Origin: Spirochaetales bacterium Spiro_10
GTDB lineage: Bacteria; Spirochaetota; Spirochaetia; Treponematales; Treponemataceae
Assembly (NCBI GenBank): GCA_001604405.1
Contig: LVBL01000003.1
Location: 62,001-126,000 of the forward strand
DNA length: 64,000 bases
Direction: 5' to 3'
Below are positions 50,726 to 59,059 of the stretch, piece after piece. How positions within the stretch are numbered: the first letter of the stretch is position 1; each line of letters begins with the position of its first letter. The position numbers and the translations under genes are program-made. The notes under the pieces were generated by a model that was not told the DNA's origin, did no database searches, and saw only the letters and a list, made by a program, of their open reading frames with translations.

Positions 50726-52240
50726 ATGAAACTTTCCGATACTGTCGACAAAGAAAAACTCAATGCCCTCATTGAAATCAACACGCTCATCAATTCGAAT
50801 TATTCAAACATAAGCGCATTGCTGGCTCACATCCTTGAGTCGGCAATGCGTCTTGTTTCCGGGGAGGCGTCCTCCCTTCTTCTCGTCGACACGAACAAGA
50901 AGACTCTAAGGTTCGAGATAGCCCTCGGGCCGAAGGGCCTTGAGGCGAAGAAATTCGTCGTGAAGATGGACGAGGGTATCGCGGGCTGGGTCGCCAAGAA
51001 CAACCGGAGCCTTATCGTCAACGACGTCGCGAACGATCCCCGTTTCAGTCCCGCCGTACAGCAGTCAACCGGGTACAAGACGCAAAACATGCTCGCGGTT
51101 CCGATGCGCGTGAAAGACGAGTGCATCGGCGTGATCGAGATTCTCAACAAGGGCACGGCCAACGGCTTCGGCCACGAGGACCTCGAGGTCCTCGAGATCA
51201 TGGCAAACCAGGCCGCCATCGCCTATCAGAACGCGCGGTTTCTTCAGCGTTCGCGCGACGAAATCGTCGTTTTGCAGGACCAGATAGCGACGGATCGCGG
51301 GTATCACACGCTTATTGCCCGAAGTCCGGTGATCCTCGAGAAACTCGACATAGTGGAACGCGTGGCGAAGTCGGACTCTTCCGTGCTCATTCTCGGGGAA
51401 AGCGGCGTGGGGAAGGAGCTGTTCGCCGAGCAGCTTCACCTCAAGAGCGACCGGTCGGGAAAGCCGTTCGTGCGCGTAAACTGCGCGGCGCTTCCCGAGG
51501 GGTTGCTCGAAAGCGAGCTTTTCGGGCACGTCAAGGGCGCCTTTACAGACGCGATAAGCAACCGTAAGGGACGCTTCGAGATGGCGGACGAAGGGACCAT
51601 CTTCCTCGACGAGATAGGAGACCTTCCGCTCGCGCTTCAGGCAAAACTGCTCAGGGTGATTCAGAACCGGTCGTTCGAAAAAGTTGGCTCGAGCGACACG
51701 ATCACGGTGAACGTTCGAATCATCGCCGCCACCAACCGGGACATAGAGCGGCTCGTGGAGGAGCAGAAATTCCGTTCGGACCTCTACTACCGCCTGAACG
51801 TGCTTCCCCTCTATATCCCGCCGCTCCGGCAGAGACTCGAGGACATCCCCGAGTTGGCGAATTTCTTCCTGAAGAAATTCAGGCATGAGGTCAAGAAGGA
51901 ATTCCTCGGGTTTTCCGAGGGCGCGATGAGCGCGATTCTTTCCTACGCCTGGCCGGGGAACATCCGCGAGCTGGAAAATACCGTCGAGCGGGCGTGCGTG
52001 ATCGGAAAGCCTCCGTATATCAAGGAGGAAGACCTCCTCTTGAATATACGATCAATGCCTGATAATAATACCTACGCGGACAAGAGCCTGAAGAGCGTCA
52101 TCAACCTGTTCAAGAAGCACTATATTCAAAAGGTTCTTGAGGAAAACGATTGGAACCAGACGAGCGCGTCTCAGGTTCTCGACATTCAGCGGACATACTT
52201 GTCGCGTTTGATAAAAGAACTGGAAATCAAGGAGAAATAG
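50726..52240 (+). CDS. Sigma54-type AAA+ activator with N-terminal GAF domain (GAFTDA variant)
   Basis: 504 residues from ATG 50726. GAF sensor (about 15-170; SGEASSLLLVDTNKKTLRFEIALGPKG...AVPMRVKDECIGVIEILNKG), then the AAA+ domain: Walker A LGESGVGKELFAEQLH, sigma54-contact loop ELFGHVKGAFTDAISNRKGRFE (normally GAFTGA), Walker B GTIFLDEIGDLP, sensor/Arg region FRSDLYYRLNVLPLYIPPLRQR. A Fis-type DNA-binding helix-turn-helix ends it (VLEENDWNQTSASQVLDIQRTYLSRLIKEL). Activates sigma54 promoters in response to a small ligand or to another protein. Lies between rpsA and a TPR protein. No rpoN in the window. Confidence 0.92.
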   Translation: MKLSDTVDKEKLNALIEINTLINSNYSNISALLAHILESAMRLVSGEASSLLLVDTNKKTLRFEIALGPKGLEAKKFVVKMDEGIAGWVAKNNRSLIVNDVANDPRFSPAVQQSTGYKTQNMLAVPMRVKDECIGVIEILNKGTANGFGHEDLEVLEIMANQAAIAYQNARFLQRSRDEIVVLQDQIATDRGYHTLIARSPVILEKLDIVERVAKSDSSVLILGESGVGKELFAEQLHLKSDRSGKPFVRVNCAALPEGLLESELFGHVKGAFTDAISNRKGRFEMADEGTIFLDEIGDLPLALQAKLLRVIQNRSFEKVGSSDTITVNVRIIAATNRDIERLVEEQKFRSDLYYRLNVLPLYIPPLRQRLEDIPELANFFLKKFRHEVKKEFLGFSEGAMSAILSYAWPGNIRELENTVERACVIGKPPYIKEEDLLLNIRSMPDNNTYADKSLKSVINLFKKHYIQKVLEENDWNQTSASQVLDIQRTYLSRLIKELEIKEK

Positions 52241-52244
52241 AACG

Positions 52245-52934
52245 ATGTCAACCAAAGCCGCGCGCGAGGATGTCAAGGAAAATCAGTCAGTACCCGCTCT
52301 CATAAGCGGGTTTCTCATCAAGAACCGGAAGGTTATACTGGTGGCCATTGCGGTCCTGTTCGTCGCGTTTCTCGCGTTTGTTGCGGTAACCGTGGTGCAG
52401 GAAAGGACCACGAGCCAGATCGACGCCAAGGTAGCCGTTTTCATAGACGACTGGGCGGAAGCGAAGTCTGCCGGGAACGAGGCCGCTCTCGCGTCGGCGG
52501 AGGACGGGATTCTGGCCTCGCTCGCGGAGATTACGGGGAAGGGCGTCGCCTCGCCCGCACGCGCGAGGGCGCATCTTTTGGCCGCGGATATCCGCTACTC
52601 CAGGAAGGACTGGGCCGGTTCGCGGGACAGCTACCTCGCGGCAGCGGCGGACGCGCCGCGCGTCTACACCGCCGGCATCGCGCTCTTCAACGCCGCTTCC
52701 TGCGAGGAGGAACTCGGAAACGCCGATTCGGCGCTTTCCCTGTACGTCAAGGCGGCTAACGACGCGTCGTTCAACCTGAAACCGCGCGCCCTGTTCAATA
52801 TCGGGCGCATCGAGGAGCAGCGGTCAAAGACCAAGGAGGCTATCGCCGCCTACGAGGATCTTGTCGAGAAATACCCCGACAACTCCTGGTCCTTGCTCGC
52901 AAAATCCAGGATACTGGCATTGCAGATTAAGTAA
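52245..52934 (+). CDS. Membrane-anchored TPR protein (YfgM-like)
   Basis: 229 residues. A short charged N terminus, one transmembrane helix (about 30-51; VILVAIAVLFVAFLAFVAVTVV), then an extracytoplasmic TPR region (AHLLAADIRYSRKDWAGSRDSYLAAAADAP; FNAASCEEELGNADSALSLYVKA; FNIGRIEEQRSKTKEAIAAYEDLVEKYPDNSW). Size and layout resemble YfgM/TPR-2-like ancillary SecYEG factors. RBS GGAG lies inside the previous gene. It begins four bases after that gene's stop. Confidence 0.75.
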   Translation: MSTKAAREDVKENQSVPALISGFLIKNRKVILVAIAVLFVAFLAFVAVTVVQERTTSQIDAKVAVFIDDWAEAKSAGNEAALASAEDGILASLAEITGKGVASPARARAHLLAADIRYSRKDWAGSRDSYLAAAADAPRVYTAGIALFNAASCEEELGNADSALSLYVKAANDASFNLKPRALFNIGRIEEQRSKTKEAIAAYEDLVEKYPDNSWSLLAKSRILALQIK

Positions 52935-52946
52935 GCCGGAGGTTCT

Positions 52947-55220
52947 ATGGCCGGAGAAAACGTACGGGGTCTCTTGAAAACGCGGAATTTCGGATTCGTC
53001 ATCGGAATACTGTTTTCCGCCTTTTTCAGCTTGGTAGGATTCTCGACCGGGTTGTTTGGCAATATCGAAGCCCGCCTTCTCGACACCTTCTTTTCCTTCA
53101 AGAATCCCGTTGAGCGCGAAGCGGTACAGAAGGACGTGTGGAAAACGGCCGAGAACGAGTCGGTTTCCCCCGACATCCTCATTGTCGGGATTGACGTGAA
53201 GGCCCTGCAGCGATTCGGCAGTTGGCCTTTCCCCCGGAGCCGCCACGCGGATCTGGTCAATTACCTGTCGCGGATCAAAAAACAGGACGAACGCGAGAAG
53301 TCGCTCCTCCTTGACGTGTTCTTCATCGAGAATTCGGCGGATCCCGACAATGACAGCGCCCTCGTCAAGAGCATCTCGGACTCGGGCCGGGTGTTTCTCG
53401 AGTCGATACTCGACACCTCCTCCTTCGGCGAAACGCTCGACGAGGAGATGTTCGGCCGCCTGCTTCCCCTGCTCGAGAAGGCCGGCACGCCGCGCGTCAT
53501 CGGGGGCACGTGGCGCGAGATGCAGCCGTCGGTGGGTTTGCAAACCAATCTTTGGGACTTGAACGTCGCCGCGCGCGGCTCGGGAGCCGCGAACGTGGTT
53601 GCCGACGACGCGGGCGGGGTAGTCCGGCGACAGCCGCTCGTGTTCAAGTACTCGCGCTTCCTCGGCGAGATCACGATCGACGATCTTGACACGTCGTTTG
53701 CCCTCGACGAAAACGAGTACGAGCGGCTTTCCTGGTTCGAGAAGAACGGGAAGGAGCACGTCGTGCAGCTTCCCCTTTCGGAGAAAACCCTGGCGGGCTT
53801 GCGCGACGCGATGTTCGACAAGGCCCCGCCTTTGCTCTACGACGCGGACGGCGACGGAAACCCGAACGAGGAAACCCGCGTACTCGCCGTCTATCGGGAT
53901 TACTTCATCCCTTCCATCACGTTCTCGCTCGCCCTTGATTACTGGAACGCGGCGTTCGCGGATTGCGAGGTTTATCCGGGATCCGAGATCATCGTGCGCA
54001 AGGCAGACGGGACGGCCGTATCGATTCCGGTAGACGAACAGTGCGCCATGATCATCAATTTCGCCGGCCCCGCCTCCTCCGCGGCGACGGACGGCTACAA
54101 GACCTTCCCGGTCAGGTCCTATGCGGGCTATTCACGCGAGACCGGCGAGGACGCCGATTCCTGGGACGAGACGCGCGCCCTCGGCGGCAAGATCGTGCTG
54201 GTGGGCGCCTTCGACAAGGGCATGGCAGACGACGAAAAGCAGACTCCCTACGGGATGATGTTCGGTATCGAGATACACGCCAATTCCCTCAATACGCTCC
54301 TGACGGGCGCCTTCATACGGCATCTGCCACGGTGGGGAAACGTGCTTCTCGTGTTCTTCTTGACCATGCTGACCGCCTTTTTCGCCGCGAGGATGAAGAA
54401 CTTCCTCTCGCTGCCTTTGTCGCTCGTGCTCGCGATATCGACGTTTATCGGGTGTTCCCTCGTTTTCGATCATTACAATATACTCATCAACTACGGCGTT
54501 CCGTTCGCCGGCATGTTCTTCACCTACGTGACGATCATCCTTTACCGATCGAGCACCGAGGAGCGCGAGAAGCGCAAGATTCGCGCCATGTTCGGCAAGT
54601 ACGTCAGCCCTGAGGTCGTGGCGCAGATGATGGACCATCCCCCCGAACTCGGAGGGGTCGACCGGGAACTGACGGTCTTCTTCTCCGATATTCGCGGGTT
54701 CACGAGCCTTTCCGAGACGTTGACGCCGCAGGAGCTCGTGCGGCACCTGAACGAGTATCTCTCCGCGATGACCGACATCATCCTCGAAACCGGCGGAACG
54801 CTCGACAAGTACGTCGGCGACGAGATCATGTGCTTCTGGGGCGCCCCGCTCGAGGTGCGCGACCACGCCTCGCGCGCGTGCCGGTGCGCGCTCATGCAGA
54901 GGGACCGGCTCGAGGAGCTTAACGCCGCCTGGCCCCCGGAACGCAGGCTCGCCATCGGTATCGGCATAAATACCGGCGTGATGACCGTCGGAAACATGGG
55001 TTCAAAGGGACGCATGAACTATACCCTGATGGGAGACAACGTGAACCTGGGCGCGCGCCTGGAGGGAACGAACAAGGTGTACGGAACGATGATTATCGTC
55101 AGCGAGTATACCTATGCCACCGTGAAGGACGAGTTCGTGTTCCGGGAGCTCGACACGATCCGGGTAAAGGGCAAAAACCGGCCCGTCGTCATCTACGAAC
55201 TGGTCGACTATCGTACGTGA
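52947..55220 (+). CDS. CHASE2-domain class III adenylate/guanylate cyclase
   Basis: 757 residues. N-terminal membrane helix (FVIGILFSAFFSLVGFSTG), large CHASE2 extracytoplasmic sensor (about 45-445; DILIVGIDVKALQRFGSWPFPRSRHADLVNYL, LLLDVFFIEN, PYGMMFGIEIHANSLNTLL), then three further helices (about 455-530) and a cytoplasmic cyclase domain (about 550-757). Cyclase motifs: VFFSDIRGFTSLSE (first metal Asp), GTLDKYVGDEIMCFWGAP (substrate Lys, second metal Asp), MNYTLMGDNVNLGARLEG (Asp for adenine selection plus Asn and Arg of catalysis). The Lys/Asp pair favours ATP, so cAMP is expected. RBS CCGGAGG. Confidence 0.92.
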   Translation: MAGENVRGLLKTRNFGFVIGILFSAFFSLVGFSTGLFGNIEARLLDTFFSFKNPVEREAVQKDVWKTAENESVSPDILIVGIDVKALQRFGSWPFPRSRHADLVNYLSRIKKQDEREKSLLLDVFFIENSADPDNDSALVKSISDSGRVFLESILDTSSFGETLDEEMFGRLLPLLEKAGTPRVIGGTWREMQPSVGLQTNLWDLNVAARGSGAANVVADDAGGVVRRQPLVFKYSRFLGEITIDDLDTSFALDENEYERLSWFEKNGKEHVVQLPLSEKTLAGLRDAMFDKAPPLLYDADGDGNPNEETRVLAVYRDYFIPSITFSLALDYWNAAFADCEVYPGSEIIVRKADGTAVSIPVDEQCAMIINFAGPASSAATDGYKTFPVRSYAGYSRETGEDADSWDETRALGGKIVLVGAFDKGMADDEKQTPYGMMFGIEIHANSLNTLLTGAFIRHLPRWGNVLLVFFLTMLTAFFAARMKNFLSLPLSLVLAISTFIGCSLVFDHYNILINYGVPFAGMFFTYVTIILYRSSTEEREKRKIRAMFGKYVSPEVVAQMMDHPPELGGVDRELTVFFSDIRGFTSLSETLTPQELVRHLNEYLSAMTDIILETGGTLDKYVGDEIMCFWGAPLEVRDHASRACRCALMQRDRLEELNAAWPPERRLAIGIGINTGVMTVGNMGSKGRMNYTLMGDNVNLGARLEGTNKVYGTMIIVSEYTYATVKDEFVFRELDTIRVKGKNRPVVIYELVDYRT

Positions 55221-55972
55221 GCGTTCGCATGAAATCAGCCGTCAGCCCGCGGAAGCGGGCTGCGTCACTTGTCCTGTCCGCCCTCCTGTCCGCCCTGGTC
55301 GCGGCCGCCGTTTCCTGCGGGATAGAGGTCTTTATCTATCTGTATCCCGTGATATACCGGGACGGAGAGCCCAGCGATACCGAAGAGTTCAACCGGTTCA
55401 AGTTCCGGACGTCGGACCAGCGGAACACGGACGAGGCCGGGGTGTACTTCAGGGGCTTCGAGATCTACTATCGGATTTACAACAACCAGTCCACGCTCGC
55501 GTCGAACAAAAGCGCGATCAACAGCTATAACACGAGCAACCCCGCGCTCGCGTACAACTATCTCATAAACACGAAAAACTATAGAAGACTGCTTTCGGTT
55601 GACCGTACGTACGAGACGCCGCTGATCCCGGGAGCGGCGGTCAACCGGCTCGTCGAGATCAGGTTTTTCAGCTTTGACGTCACGGACCCCGGCGTGTACG
55701 TCCGCGACAACAACACGGAAGCCATCCTCAACAATTACGGACTGCCGAGACGGAGCGTGCATGGCGACGACTCCGTGTATCCCGCGCCCTTCGAGTTCGA
55801 CGACATCGACTCGGGCGACGAGGACGTAACCTGGTCGGCGACTTGGGACGACGAGTTCAACAAGAGATTGTACGTTCACGCCTATGTGCTCGCGTACGGT
55901 TTTGACGCCTCGTACAAACAGCTGTACAGCGAACTGTTCGAGCTCGGGTACGTGACCATACCGGAAATCTGA
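55217..55972 (+). CDS. Lipoprotein of unknown function
   Basis: 251 residues from GTG 55217, which overlaps the cyclase stop (GTGA); ATG 55229 is an alternative start. Signal segment LVLSALLSALVAAAVSC with a lipobox-like AVSC and the candidate lipidated Cys at residue 34 (30 from the ATG). The mature part is Tyr/Asn/Asp-rich and probably beta-stranded (EEFNRFKFRTSDQRNTDEAGVYFRGFEIYYRIYN), with no recognised family. Coupling to the CHASE2 cyclase gene suggests a role at the cell surface or in periplasmic sensing, but that is position only. Confidence 0.75.
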   Translation: MSVRMKSAVSPRKRAASLVLSALLSALVAAAVSCGIEVFIYLYPVIYRDGEPSDTEEFNRFKFRTSDQRNTDEAGVYFRGFEIYYRIYNNQSTLASNKSAINSYNTSNPALAYNYLINTKNYRRLLSVDRTYETPLIPGAAVNRLVEIRFFSFDVTDPGVYVRDNNTEAILNNYGLPRRSVHGDDSVYPAPFEFDDIDSGDEDVTWSATWDDEFNKRLYVHAYVLAYGFDASYKQLYSELFELGYVTIPEI

Positions 55973-55986
55973 CGAAACGGCGCTTC

Positions 55987-56015
55987 TTGACCTTTTCGCG
56001 ATATTTCTGTACAGT
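55987..56015 (+). promoter_or_regulatory. Promoter of tRNA-Val
   Basis: TTGACC (55987-55992), a 17-nt spacer and TACAGT (56010-56015). Predicted start near 56022, three bases before the mature tRNA. Same -35 sequence as uvrA. Confidence 0.7.
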
Positions 56016-56024
56016 CCACTAATC

Positions 56025-56097
56025 GGGCGCTTAGCTCAGTTGGTAGAGCGTTTGGTTTACACCCAAAATGTCGGGGGTTCGAGCCCCTCAGCGCCCA
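56025..56097 (+). tRNA. tRNA-Val (anticodon TAC)
   Basis: 73 bases. Acceptor GGGCGCT pairs fully with AGCGCCC; D arm GCTC/GAGC; anticodon arm TTTGG-TTTACAC-CCAAA with anticodon TAC at 56058-56060; T arm GGGGG-TTCGAGC-CCCTC; discriminator A at 56097. The 3' CCA is not encoded (TAG follows), so a CCA-adding enzyme is needed. Own promoter and terminator, single-gene unit. Confidence 0.96.
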
Positions 56098-56103
56098 TAG
56101 ATA

Positions 56104-56129
56104 CCGTTCCGCAAGGACGGTTTTTTTTT
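56104..56129 (+). terminator. Terminator of tRNA-Val
   Basis: CCGTTCC (56104-56110), GCAA loop, GGACGG (56115-56120) with one bulged T, followed by nine T. Confidence 0.9.
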
Positions 56130-56156
56130 GCCCTCGTTGCATCCGTGGCGAATTTC

Positions 56157-56186
56157 TTGACCAGTGAGCCGGTGAACGGGTATTAT
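56157..56186 (+). promoter_or_regulatory. Promoter of uvrA, apparently leaderless
   Basis: TTGACC (56157-56162), an 18-nt spacer and TATTAT (56181-56186), then GACGC and ATG 56192. Only five bases separate the -10 from the start codon. No ribosome site. Confidence 0.65.
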
Positions 56187-56191
56187 GACGC

Positions 56192-59059
56192 ATGAAAGCT
56201 GCGATCAAGGACAACGTTCACGGGTTGAACAAGATTATTGTCAGGGGCGCGCGCGAGCACAACCTCAAAAACATAGACATAGAATTGCCGCGGGATAAAT
56301 TGATAGTCATCTCGGGGCTGTCGGGATCCGGAAAAAGCTCCCTCGCGTTCGACACGATCTTTGCCGAGGGACAACGGCGCTACGTAGAGTCGCTGTCGGC
56401 CTACGCGCGCCAGTTTCTCGGCCGCATGGACAAGCCGGATCTCGACTATATCGAAGGCCTGTCGCCGGCCATCTCCATCGAGCAGAAAACGACGCACAAG
56501 AATCCGCGCTCGACCGTCGGCACCGTAACGGAGATCTACGACTATTACCGCCTGCTGTTCGCCAGGATCGGACGGCCGCACTGTCCCCAGTGCGGAAAGG
56601 AGATACAGGAGCAGTCGATAGACCAGATCATCTCGACAATCTTCGCCTGGCCCAAGGGGACGAAGATCCAGATCCTCGCGCCCGTGGTCATGCGCAAGAA
56701 GGGCGAGCATCAGAAGGTAATCGCCGACGCCATGGCGGCGGGCTTCGTACGCGCGCGCATTGACGGAATGCTCGTAACCCTGGAGGACGGGGTCAAACTC
56801 GACAAGCAGAAGAAGCATACCATCGAGATCGTGGTCGACCGCATCGTCCTGTCGGAAGACGCGCGAAAGCGCCTTGCCGAGTCGATAGAGACGGCCGTCG
56901 CGAGCTCCGGAGGCATCCTTCTCGTGACGAAGCAGGACAAGGACGGAACCGAGTCCGAGGTATTCTTCTCCCAGAAGAACTCCTGTCCCGACTGCGGCAT
57001 CTCCATGCCGGAGTTGCAGCCGCGGCTGTTCTCGTTCAACAACCCGTTCGGCGCATGTCCCGAATGTACCGGCCTCGGGGCCCGTATGGAATTCTCGCCA
57101 GAGCTGATTGTCCCCGACAAGTCGCTTTCGTTCGACGAAGGCGCGATCCTTCCGTACAACCCGGATTCTGCCTGGAACCGAAGCCGGTTCCAGGCGCTCG
57201 CGAAGCACTATTCGTTCTCGCTGTCGACTCCGATCGCCGACCTGCCGAAAAAGATCTTCTCGGTAATCATGAACGGGTCCGGCGACCAGGCGATGGATTT
57301 CGTGTACAAGAACCGCGAGGGAACGGGACATTTCAAGTACCACCAGCCCTGGCCGGGAGTCCTCGCCGACATGCGCAGGCGCTATAACGAGACCTTCTCG
57401 GACTCGCAAAAGGAGAACTTCGAGCGGTACATGTCGAATCACGAGTGCGAGGTTTGCCACGGCATGCGGCTCAGGCCGGAGGCGCTCGCGGTAACGGTCG
57501 GCGGCAAGAACATCCACGAGGTTTCCTGTCTCTCCGTCGCGGATTCTATCGCCTACTTCGAGTCGGTCGAATTCTCCGAAACGGAGTCGAAGATCGCCAG
57601 GCAGATACTCAAGGAGATCATGTCCCGGCTGACGTTCATGAAGAACGTCGGGCTCGACTACCTGACGATGGAACGAGGTACTGCTACCATTTCGGGAGGC
57701 GAGGCGCAGCGAATCAGGCTCGCGACCCAGATCGGGTCGAGCCTCGTCGGCGTTCTCTACATACTCGACGAGCCTTCGATCGGGCTCCATCAGCGCGACA
57801 ACCAGCGGCTCATCGACACGCTCATCTACCTTCGCGACCTCGGAAACACGCTCATCGTCGTGGAACACGACGAGCAGACCCTTCGGACGGCCGACCATAT
57901 CGTCGATCTCGGTCCCGGCGCGGGCGTCCACGGCGGCTACATCGTCGCGCAGGGCACGCCCGACGAGGTGATGAAGGTCAAGAAGAGCCTGACCGGCCAG
58001 TACCTCGCGGGGACGCTCAAGATGGATGTCCCGAAGGAGCGGCGGAAGGGGAACGGAAACAGGCTCACGGTAACCGGCGTGAGGGAACACAACCTGAAGG
58101 GTATCGACGTTTCCATCCCCCTCGGGGCGTTTACCTGCATCACCGGCGTCTCCGGCTCGGGCAAGTCGACGCTTCTGTCGGACGTGCTGTACCCCGCGAT
58201 ATCGAACCGCGTCATGAGAACGAGCTATGACGAGGGATCGTTCGAGGGACTCGAGGGCGTCGAGTTCATCGACAAGGTCATCAATATCGACCAAAGCCCG
58301 ATCGGACGGACGCCGCGCTCGAATCCGGCCACCTACGTCGGAGTGTTCACCGGCATCCGCGACCTGTTCGCGAGCCTTCCCGACGCGAAGGCCCGCGGCT
58401 ACAAGCCGGGACGGTTCTCCTTCAACGTCAAGGGCGGAAGATGCGAGAACTGCCAGGGCGACGGAACGATAACGATAGAGATGAACTTCCTTTCCGACGT
58501 GTACATAACCTGCGACGTCTGCCACGGAAAGCGGTTCAACCACGAGACGCTCGAGGTGCGCTTCAAGGGAAAGAGCATCGCCGACGTTCTCGACATGACG
58601 ATCGAGGAGGCCGCCGAGTTTTTCGCGTCGATCCCGCATATCGCGCGGAAGATGGAGACCCTGCTCTCGGTAGGGCTCGGGTACGTCAAGCTCGGACAGT
58701 CTGCCCTGACGCTTTCCGGCGGCGAGGCGCAGCGCGTCAAGCTCGCAAACGAGCTCGCCCGCAGGTCCACGGGTAAGACGCTCTACATCCTTGACGAGCC
58801 GACGACGGGACTCCATTTCGCGGACGTCAAGCAGCTGATGTCGGTCATCCAGCGGCTCGTTGACCAGGGAAACAGCGTGGTGATGATCGAGCATAACCTC
58901 GACGTCATTGCCCAGGCGGACTTCGTCGTCGATCTCGGGCCGGAAGGCGGGTTCAGGGGCGGAACCATCGTGGCGCAGGGCACCCCCGAGGCGGTCGCCA
59001 AGGCGAAGAAGTCGCATACCGGCAAGTATCTCGGCGAGCTTCTGGAACGGTCCCGATGA
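56192..59059 (+). CDS. uvrA: Excinuclease ABC subunit A
   Basis: Damage-recognition ATPase of nucleotide excision repair. 955 residues, typical. First ABC half: [38 protein letters not shown], first zinc module [32 protein letters not shown], and signature [20 protein letters not shown]. Second half: [13 protein letters not shown], zinc module [32 protein letters not shown], and signature [24 protein letters not shown] 56192 is followed by [27 protein letters not shown], family-like from residue 10 on. The stop overlaps lptD (ATGA), the order I remember as TP0514-TP0515. Confidence 0.97.
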   Translation: MKAAIKDNVHGLNKIIVRGAREHNLKNIDIELPRDKLIVISGLSGSGKSSLAFDTIFAEGQRRYVESLSAYARQFLGRMDKPDLDYIEGLSPAISIEQKTTHKNPRSTVGTVTEIYDYYRLLFARIGRPHCPQCGKEIQEQSIDQIISTIFAWPKGTKIQILAPVVMRKKGEHQKVIADAMAAGFVRARIDGMLVTLEDGVKLDKQKKHTIEIVVDRIVLSEDARKRLAESIETAVASSGGILLVTKQDKDGTESEVFFSQKNSCPDCGISMPELQPRLFSFNNPFGACPECTGLGARMEFSPELIVPDKSLSFDEGAILPYNPDSAWNRSRFQALAKHYSFSLSTPIADLPKKIFSVIMNGSGDQAMDFVYKNREGTGHFKYHQPWPGVLADMRRRYNETFSDSQKENFERYMSNHECEVCHGMRLRPEALAVTVGGKNIHEVSCLSVADSIAYFESVEFSETESKIARQILKEIMSRLTFMKNVGLDYLTMERGTATISGGEAQRIRLATQIGSSLVGVLYILDEPSIGLHQRDNQRLIDTLIYLRDLGNTLIVVEHDEQTLRTADHIVDLGPGAGVHGGYIVAQGTPDEVMKVKKSLTGQYLAGTLKMDVPKERRKGNGNRLTVTGVREHNLKGIDVSIPLGAFTCITGVSGSGKSTLLSDVLYPAISNRVMRTSYDEGSFEGLEGVEFIDKVINIDQSPIGRTPRSNPATYVGVFTGIRDLFASLPDAKARGYKPGRFSFNVKGGRCENCQGDGTITIEMNFLSDVYITCDVCHGKRFNHETLEVRFKGKSIADVLDMTIEEAAEFFASIPHIARKMETLLSVGLGYVKLGQSALTLSGGEAQRVKLANELARRSTGKTLYILDEPTTGLHFADVKQLMSVIQRLVDQGNSVVMIEHNLDVIAQADFVVDLGPEGGFRGGTIVAQGTPEAVAKAKKSHTGKYLGELLERSR

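Noticed and set aside
56183-59017. A 944-residue open frame antisense to uvrA
   Set aside because: It is Arg/Asp/Leu-rich shadow sequence with no family features, and uvrA on the other strand is certain. Long antisense frames are expected from the GC-rich codon pattern.
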